Notes under the pieces: model-generated
The model's database searches: none
What the model was told of the DNA's origin: nothing
Seen by the model: the letters and a program-made list of their open reading frames with translations, nothing else
NCBI RefSeq assembly: GCF_014695725.1
Contig: NZ_JACJOU010000010.1
Span: forward strand, 1 to 64,000
DNA length: 64,000 bases
Reading direction: 5' to 3'
Source: Microcoleus sp. FACHB-672
GTDB lineage: Bacteria > Cyanobacteriota > Cyanobacteriia > Cyanobacteriales > Oscillatoriaceae
Shown here: one piece after another, positions 63,342-64,000 of the stretch
Position numbering within the stretch: position 1 is the stretch's first letter
How the letters are laid out: each line of letters opens with the position of its first letter
Program-made: the position numbers and the translations under genes

Positions 63342-63428
63342 CTAATCTTCTGCAATGTAATTAACCTGCTGCACGGGTTCTGCAGTGGATTCGTACGGAT
63401 TAAAAGGCTCATCGTTTTGACTTTGCAT
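63342..63428 (-). CDS. Possible 28-residue peptide
   Basis: ATG 63428, with AAAGG 10 bases upstream, codes MQSQNDEPFNPYESTAEPVQ, then QVNYIAED and a stop. The hydrophilic, acidic composition is unlike random AT-rich sequence, but it has no neighbour in the same strand and I recognise no family. It may be the N-terminus of a lost gene. The overlapping 100-codon frame at 63263-63565 is less convincing. Confidence 0.3.
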   Translation of the reverse strand: MQSQNDEPFNPYESTAEPVQQVNYIAED

Positions 63429-63663
63429 AATATGTAGACCTTTAGGGAAACTGTCATTACAATCAAGAGTGAGAAGATTACAATAATGCCTGTGGGACTT
63501 TTCCTCAACTTTATAGAAGTCAGTATTATGATTTCTAGCAGTGGGTGTGGCAGAGCAAAGCCCACGTGTTAAAAAAATTGAACTTAACAGTCGTTATCCA
63601 CGCGTTTGCAAGCAAAACATGCTATTATAATATTAGTGTTTTTGAAATTTTCAAAGTCACATA

Positions 63664-64000
63664 ATGATTAAAAAACTCGTTAAAAAAGTTGCAAGAAAAT
63701 TAGGAATAGAATTAAGCAGATTTACTCCTCAAACATCAGATACTGCTCGAATCCAGCGTATCTTACATCACTATCAAATTGATTTGGTTTTGGACATAGG
63801 TGCTAATATAGGCCAATACTCAATGCTGTTACGTGATCTAGGATACCAGGGGAGAATCGTATCATTTGAGCCATTATCAAGCGCTTACTCAACACTGACA
63901 GTTGTAAGTAGTAAAGACCCCTTATGGAAAATCGCTCCTCGTCTTGCAATTGGTAATGTAGATAGGGAAAGTGTTCAGATTAACATTGCTGGTAATTCTC
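63664..64000 (+). CDS. FkbM family methyltransferase (3' end outside window)
   Basis: The ATG at 63664 opens a frame to the right edge, 112 codons. MIKKLVKKVARKLGIELSRF, then ILHHYQIDLVLDIGANIGQY (SAM-binding DIGANxG), SMLLRDLGYQGRIVSFEPLS (FEP motif). This is the FkbM methyltransferase start; the remaining ~130 residues lie outside. Probably O-methylates a sugar of the surface glycan. Confidence 0.88.
   Translation, partial: MIKKLVKKVARKLGIELSRFTPQTSDTARIQRILHHYQIDLVLDIGANIGQYSMLLRDLGYQGRIVSFEPLSSAYSTLTVVSSKDPLWKIAPRLAIGNVDRESVQINIAGNS

Noticed and set aside
63263-63565. 100-codon minus-strand frame before the FkbM gene
   Set aside because: Composition changes along its length and it overlaps a better-supported mini-frame; no family.

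Overview
The window is chromosomal DNA of a filamentous cyanobacterium, probably of the Oscillatoria/Microcoleus type. The evidence is a light-dependent protochlorophyllide reductase, a Ycf46-like AAA ATPase, a three-gene (PntAA/PntAB/PntB) transhydrogenase, a group 2 sigma factor, HetR, and a PatX-type RGSGR peptide. HetR plus PatX marks multicellular cyanobacteria, but does not prove that heterocysts form. The palindrome TGCCGGCA is very common throughout, while HIP1 (GCGATCGC) is rare.

1-16.5 kb, mostly minus strand: an accessory region of very large secreted proteins. Two carry an N-terminal DUF4347 domain, and all end in RTX-type calcium-binding nonapeptides. They contain FG-GAP/VCBS repeats (nine 165-bp units in the first gene), glycine-rich beta-helix modules, Calx-beta and cadherin-like domains, and proline/threonine linkers. 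Recombination and decay are plain: a frameshift in one Pro-Thr linker, two broken sulfotransferase genes inside a duplicated block, and an RTX 3' end joined to the tail of an unrelated gene. A TIGR03032-like gene follows.

16.7-31 kb: a 1,899-residue extracellular phosphatase (5'-nucleotidase, beta-propeller, phytase-like esterase and RTX) with a candidate PHO box. Then come an orphan RTX 3' end, por, a small exported protein, the bifunctional proline catabolic enzyme PutA, a Uma2 nuclease-like gene, an SH3 protein, a 40-codon remnant of a TPR/CHAT-type gene and a small hypothetical gene.

31-49.5 kb: housekeeping genes. These are pntAA-pntAB-pntB (minus); DUF2808-rpmH-rnpA-PH domain-yidC-jag-DUF177-ycf46 (plus); SH3 and peptidoglycan-binding proteins; a sigma factor, gpsA and lipA (minus); and tRNA-Pro(CGG). 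hetR then lies downstream of and in the same orientation as a 60-codon patX gene, whose promoter has a TCCGGA (DIF1-like) -35 element. This hetR-patX unit is the most interesting small-scale feature of the window.

49.6-64 kb: a surface-polysaccharide locus on the plus strand after one minus-strand FAD oxidoreductase. It has an exported beta-helix protein, a zinc alcohol dehydrogenase, a flippase, a WbpB/WbpD/WbpE-like trio for a diacetamido-uronic acid sugar, a glycosyltransferase, two methyltransferases, a decayed glycosyltransferase gene split by a 211-bp MITE-like element with an 8-bp target duplication, and a truncated FkbM methyltransferase at the right edge.
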